Source: Morella rubra
Taxonomy: Eukaryota > Streptophyta > Magnoliopsida > Fagales > Myricaceae
Direction of reading: 5' to 3'
Assembly (NCBI GenBank): GCA_003952965.2
Contig: CM025854.1
Span: 6,508,387-6,572,386 of the forward strand
Length of the DNA: 64,000 bases
Below are positions 59,577 to 64,000 of the stretch, one piece after another; position 1 is the stretch's first letter, and every line of letters starts with the position of its first letter. Under the pieces are notes generated by a model. The model ran no database searches, was not told where the DNA came from, and worked only from the letters and a program-made list of their open reading frames with translations. Both the position numbers and the translations under genes were made by a program.

Positions 59577-61184
59577 TTATGGATTGGGCAAAATAACAGA
59601 CTTTGGAAAAAATGCAGACCCGTTATTGGTTGCTCCCTGAATATTCAGAATCGAGGTGACCAAGTTATATATCTGAACATTCTCAAAAGAAGGAACTTTC
59701 TGCCCCCTTGCAAACTGAGGACCATGGCCAATGAAAATGGTCCTCATGGAGAAAACTGCATTATCATAACCATGTGCTCCACCACATTCTTTACGTTTAC
59801 TCCTCTTCTGCTCCACTTTAAACCCCTCTTCTATCAGACCTATTACCTCTGGAATCCGATCACTGGCACTATAGTGAAGCCTACTAGGCAGCTCCTCCTT
59901 GAGATACACTCTCAAATTCTTCCCATTTTCAACCTTCCCTGATTTTAACCCTTGATTCATCTTTGCAACAACCTCTGACGGCTCAACACCAGGAGGCGGA
60001 CGAATTGCCAGCAACGGCGTGTGCGACAGAACCCAATCAGCTGGAATCTCAATCCAAGGATTCAAATCATCCAGAAAAATTAGCTTCTTGTCACATGTAC
60101 CAACCATCCCATGATCACCCACCAAAATGATAGTAACATCCTCGAAAACACCTCTCTTTTCTAAACCGTCGATTAACCTTCCAATCATCCTATCAATTCT
60201 ACCAACAGCTTCAGTTATCTCTGGATCATCAGGCCCAACCTGGTGACCCTGATGATCAGGGTCCTCAAAATACAATGTCATAAACGAAGGAATTTCACCA
60301 CTAGGCAAATCAAAGTAACTTAAAACCGTATCAACACGTTGCTCAAAAGGAACCGAGCTATCGTATTTCATACAAAACTTAGCAGGACAAGTCCAGGAAC
60401 CTTTTTTTACCTCAGAACCAGGCCAGAAGTACGTAGCAGCCTTCAAACCGTTGTTGACTACTGTCTCCCATAGAGGCTCACCCAACCACCATTTGGGCTC
60501 GTGGCTAGCCATGGAAAAAACCTCACCAGAGTGTGGATCCACAAAATGATTGTTAATTATACCATGATAGGCAGGGTAAAGCCCAGTGACGATAGAGTAA
60601 TGGTTTGGAAAAGTTAAAGTCGGGAAAACAGGAATCAAACCCATCTCGGCCTCGGTCCCGTTACTGATTAAGCGACCGATATTGGGCGTGGCCGTCTTGA
60701 ATTGGTACCCGAATCGAAACCCATCAGAGGAAACCAGCAGGACCACAGGATGTTGGAGCTTAACAAGTGGACGGGCCTGATCTTCGATGCGGGAGGTGTT
60801 AGGGGGTGAGCTGGAGGATGATGAGGGGGAAGAGGAAGAGGAAGGGGAGGAAGGGGAGGAAGGGGAGGAGGAGGAGAAGAAGAGGAAGGCGAATGCGACG
60901 GCAGCGGAGAGGGCGATGCAGGTGATGAGGAGGAGGGAGATGAATAGGACGGTAGTCGCAGTGCGTCTGTGAGGAGAGGTTGATGGGGCAGAAGTGGAAG
61001 AGTCTGTGTTGAAAGAGAGGAGGGCCGTGGAAGGGTTCGATTGTTCTTCTTCTTGAGTTGGTAACGGAATCGCGGTCGGCTTTGTTGGGGTCACCATGGA
61101 AAAAGGATCAGAACCCATGTCCCCAAAAGGGGTAAGTAATCGTGGTCTTCTGGGATTTGTAGTTTGAGAAGAAGGAAAATTCAA
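59577..61184 (-). CDS. Nucleotide pyrophosphatase/phosphodiesterase (NPP family)
   Basis: NPP enzymes hydrolyse nucleotide sugars and nucleotide diphosphates at phosphodiester or pyrophosphate bonds, in plants mostly in plastid, secretory or cell-surface compartments. A single exon encodes 535 residues. The N-terminal cytosolic part (1-76) leads to a signal anchor at about 77-103, then a Ser/Pro-rich stalk (about 104-128) and the catalytic domain. The two-zinc site is complete by comparison with ENPP1: D154 (SSDGFRF), nucleophile T191 (PTLTFPNHY), D310 and H314 (EDPDHQGHQ), D357-H358 (VGDHGM) and H471 (GAHGYDN). Homologues often begin at a Met equivalent to residue 23 (MGSDPFSM, position 61118), so the true start may be there, giving 513 residues. 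Relatives in Arabidopsis are At4g29680-At4g29700. The gene looks intact. Confidence 0.93.
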   Translation of the reverse strand: MNFPSSQTTNPRRPRLLTPFGDMGSDPFSMVTPTKPTAIPLPTQEEEQSNPSTALLSFNTDSSTSAPSTSPHRRTATTVLFISLLLITCIALSAAVAFAFLFFSSSSPSSPSSPSSSSSPSSSSSSPPNTSRIEDQARPLVKLQHPVVLLVSSDGFRFGYQFKTATPNIGRLISNGTEAEMGLIPVFPTLTFPNHYSIVTGLYPAYHGIINNHFVDPHSGEVFSMASHEPKWWLGEPLWETVVNNGLKAATYFWPGSEVKKGSWTCPAKFCMKYDSSVPFEQRVDTVLSYFDLPSGEIPSFMTLYFEDPDHQGHQVGPDDPEITEAVGRIDRMIGRLIDGLEKRGVFEDVTIILVGDHGMVGTCDKKLIFLDDLNPWIEIPADWVLSHTPLLAIRPPPGVEPSEVVAKMNQGLKSGKVENGKNLRVYLKEELPSRLHYSASDRIPEVIGLIEEGFKVEQKRSKRKECGGAHGYDNAVFSMRTIFIGHGPQFARGQKVPSFENVQIYNLVTSILNIQGATNNGSAFFPKSVILPNP

Positions 61185-62252
61185 GGCTTTGAGAAGTGGG
61201 TGCTTGTTAGCGTTCTTAGGGAGAGAATGTGGAGTCAGATCGAAGGCTTCGGTTTGGTCTCGGGTTGTAGGTACTGTTTGTTGAATGGTGGAAGGTTGCT
61301 ATCTGGAATGTGAGCGTGGATTGGTTGCGTCGGAAGGAAGGTGGAGTTTGAGAAAGAGATTTGAGTTGTGCTTAGGAAAAAAAAAAAAACAGAGAGAGAG
61401 ATGCGAGTTGGGTGGAATATGCTGACCATACGTGGCCGTCATTCATTGGTATCCAACGTGTCACTCGAGCATAGGTCATAAATCTAAAAATTTAGTACAC
61501 AGATTTTGAAACTAATTTTGTTGAAAGCAGAAGGATTTTATTTACATTTTTTTGCCATAGAACCGAACAACTTGATTAATTTTATTTGTTTATGTAAAAT
61601 AAATTTAATTATTAGACTGGAACACATCTTGGTCAAATCATAGTATTCTAGTTTATCAATGTTAAGATTCTATTATCCAAACTAATTAGATGAACTATAA
61701 CTCATAATTTTTGGAAGCTGAATTGACCAATCTTGTATTTATAACAAACCATTCATACTGAACATTTTTTTTTAAAAAAAAAGGTTATTATTCTATTTAA
61801 GATTTTAAACACATATCGAGTTTACATAAGTTTCTTATATATTACACATAGGCCCATCTACTCTATATATGGATGAGATTAAGATTAATGTTTTCGTAAA
61901 AGCTTATATAAGTTTATATGTGTCAAGCTAAATTTATGTGAGCCCAGATAATACACAAGCTTAAGTTATTGTGTAATTTAATTTTATTAATGATTTCTAA
62001 TAAAACCCGAGTTAGACTTATGCAAATCTCGGATTGTTCATAAACATCTTAGACATATAACTTACTACTTATTAGATTAATTGAAGCGAAAACCATTACG
62101 GTATATATGTCACTAACCTTACTTAATTTTCCTATAAAAAATGAAAGTCGTAAATTTTCTCGACTAATAAATATCGAAGAAATTTATAAAATTGCTAACT
62201 ATTTTTTATCAACGAGTAAAAATAAAAGATAACCACAATAAAATAAAATGAA
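61185..62252. other. Intergenic region between NPP and the MULE element
   Basis: The first 250 bases are the presumed NPP 5' UTR and promoter, with an A run near 61378-61390 followed by a GA run. The rest is AT-rich with no gene or clear element. Confidence 0.4.
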
Positions 62253-62647
62253 GGGTTAAATATACTTTGCCTTCTTTATTTTTGGGGTCATTTATACTTT
62301 ACACTTCGATGTGTTATTTTTGACACATTGGACCTCTTAATTTACATATTTTTTCAATTTGAACCTCGTACCCAAATTGCCCGTTAATTTAGATGGATTC
62401 TGTCAAAATTTTTACATATTGCCCTCCTTATCTTTTGGCGTATGTACATATTACCTCCATTATCTTTGAGATATATACATATTGCATCCCACATTTTAGA
62501 GGAATCTGTCTAAATTAACGCGCAATTTAGGTGTAAGATTTAAAGTGAAAAAATATGTAAATTAAAAGATTCAATGTATTAAAAATAATATATCGAAATG
62601 TAATATATAAATGATTTCAAAAATAAAGGGACAAAGTGGATTTAACC
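62253..62647. mobile_element. Mutator-like foldback element with 9-bp target duplication
   Basis: Terminal inverted repeats of about 165 bp: the left begins GGGTTAAATATACTTTG and the right, read on the other strand, GGTTAAATCCACTTTG. Both continue with CTTTATTTTTG, TTTACATATTTTTTCA and CGTTAATTTAGA. The flanks taaaatgaa at 62244-62252 and 62648-62656 are identical and 9 bp long, the length typical of Mutator-like elements. There is no coding capacity. It lies about 225 bp upstream of the EER5 start codon, within the likely promoter. Confidence 0.85.
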
Positions 62648-62872
62648 TAAAATGAAAGAACAGGCAATAGTAATTGAATTAACGTATTTTTCATCCTTTT
62701 TATTGGACGTGTAAACATGTTCGGTCTTCGGAGAATAGTGTTTGCTATTTTGTTTCCGTCTAATAAAGGAGACAAGAGTCAAGAAGCTCCTCTACTGTGG
62801 AGCAACTTCAGTAGCGTAGAGATTGTTGATCTTCATTCCGAAGCAGTAGTTCGGTAGGGGCGAGGCTGAGCA

Positions 62873-64000
62873 ATGGCGTACCTGAGCATGGGAGAGGCAC
62901 ACCGAAGAATCACAGACTACATGAACCGCTTCTCCGACGCCGTTTCATCTCAAGATGGAACTTCCCTCAGCCTCCTCCTCTCCCTTTCCTCCAATTCCCC
63001 CTACCTTCTCTCCCTCGCCGACGCCCTCAATGTCTTCCAGGTTCTCCACAGTTCCTTTCTTTCTCTCCCAGTCACTCTCCGATATACATATATATATATA
63101 TGGTGAAGAACTAGGGCGATTATTTTATTTATTGATTTGATGTGTTTTTTAAAATCGTTACAGGATGCTAATAGAGTGATCAAACAGTCCGATAAGTACT
63201 CTCAGTACACCGAAATCTTCCTCCATCTTTTCCGCTCTCTACAAAGTTACCGACTCGGAAACCTGGCTGATGCCTACCAATCCTTCGAAAAATCTGCCAA
63301 GTAAAGTCTCCCCAAATCCGTTTCTTCTCAAATATTCAAATTTTGTTTGGTTTCCGGTAATCATTATGATCATCGATTACTCGGTAATGCTGGAATTGGA
63401 TTTTTGCAGTGCTTTCATCCAGGAGTTTCGGAATTGGGAATCAGCATCTGCCTGGGCTCTGGAAGCACTGTATATGGTTGCTTACGAAATTAGGGTTCTA
63501 GCAGAGAGTGTATGTTATCCTTCGTTTTTTTTTAAATGAAGTTTATATTGCTCTAGTTGAAATGGTCTTCTGGGGAGGATTAAGCCAGACTTTGTTTTGT
63601 AGGCTGACAGGAAATTGGCTTCAGATGGGAAGTCCCCGGAGAAGTTGAAGGCCGCTGGCTCATTCCTCATGAAAATATTTGGGGTTCTTGCCGTATGTTT
63701 CTCTTTACAAGATCTCTTATCGAGTGTTACACAGCACATGCACTTAACATTTGTATATTCCTTAGTAAGCAAAACAAGATGCTACCTGTCTTGTCTGTTT
63801 GTCCAATTACTACTGCTTCTATCAGTTATTGATAAACAGTTTAGTATTATATGCTAGTCTTTTCAAGGGGAAAACTAGGTTTAGGAGGGAAGTCAACATT
63901 ATGTTTGCAACCTGCGACAAAAATCACATACATCTGTTTATTATGAAGTTGTTTTCTATTCAACAAAGTCACAAAATAAATGTACTAGTTTGGTCTTATG
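62873..64000 (+). CDS. EER5: EER5/THP1-like TREX-2 subunit, 5' part
   Basis: EER5 (ENHANCED ETHYLENE RESPONSE 5, At2g19560) is the plant THP1 homologue, a PCI-domain subunit of the TREX-2 mRNA-export complex, also linked to the ethylene response. Four exons lie in the window: 62873-63040, 63164-63300, 63410-63509 and 63603-63692, all GT-AG and in phase. They encode about 165 residues: MAYLSMGEAHRRITDYMNRF, then LLSLADALNVFQDANRVIKQ, LHLFRSLQSYRLGNLADAYQ, FIQEFRNWESASAWALEALY and DGKSPEKLKAAGSFLMKIFG. The downstream exons, including the PCI domain proper, lie beyond the window. No further exon was found in 63693-64000, so intron 4 is still open at the edge. Feature end is therefore the window end. 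Confidence 0.93.

Noticed and set aside
1-64000. CRISPR arrays, rRNA, organelle DNA or bacterial operons
   Set aside because: No regularly spaced repeats, no rRNA-like blocks and no polycistronic layout. Genes are intron-bearing plant nuclear genes.

Overview
The window is nuclear DNA of a flowering plant, most likely a woody dicot. The evidence is AT-rich intergenic sequence, many short GT-AG introns, plant-specific protein families (ACC oxidase, plant tetraspanin, ACHT thioredoxin, EER5), plastid transit peptides and a typical plant load of MULE, hAT, SINE, copia and gypsy relics. Species cannot be fixed from sequence alone. Exons were placed by hand from reading frame, splice sites and protein continuity. 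Layout: positions 1-13900 hold almost nothing recognisable except two adjoining exons of a snurportin-1-like gene on the minus strand (3165-4361). The sequence on both sides of them lacks plant-like features. From about 14 kb the window is ordinary plant DNA. It carries an ACO1-type ACC oxidase (15351-16448, +), a badly decayed FANCE (Fanconi anaemia E) pseudogene (16935-18538, -), a TET2-like tetraspanin with a GC-AG intron (20467-22109, +), an eight-exon plastid-targeted methyltransferase-fold protein with a gypsy fossil in its long fourth intron (23865-30776, -), a repeat-rich gene desert (30.8-39.3 kb), an intronless CDA1-like cytidine deaminase (39527-40405, +), an unassigned stretch with a SINE (40.4-45.6 kb), a two-exon 97-residue membrane protein (45606-46827, -), a broken copia fossil (47.5-51.0 kb, -), an ACHT-type chloroplast thioredoxin (52152-55201, -), a second repeat-rich stretch, an intronless NPP-type nucleotide pyrophosphatase/phosphodiesterase (59577-61184, -), and the first four exons of EER5/THP1 (62873 to the window edge, +). 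Relations between genes: the genes are separate transcription units with no operon logic. Gene order is informative. From memory of the Arabidopsis map, ACO1, TET2, CDA1 and EER5 are consecutive at At2g19590-At2g19560, while FANCE, a methyltransferase, cytidine deaminases, ACHT2 and NPPs lie in order at At4g29560-At4g29700. The window therefore appears to keep interleaved an ancestral block that Arabidopsis split between two duplicated segments. No previously undescribed molecular system was found. The strongest points for a second look are the FANCE pseudogene, the featureless 4.4-13.9 kb stretch that cuts into snurportin, the GC-AG tetraspanin intron, the odd SAM-motif methyltransferase, and a class of tiny poly(A)/poly(T) insertions flanked by target duplications.
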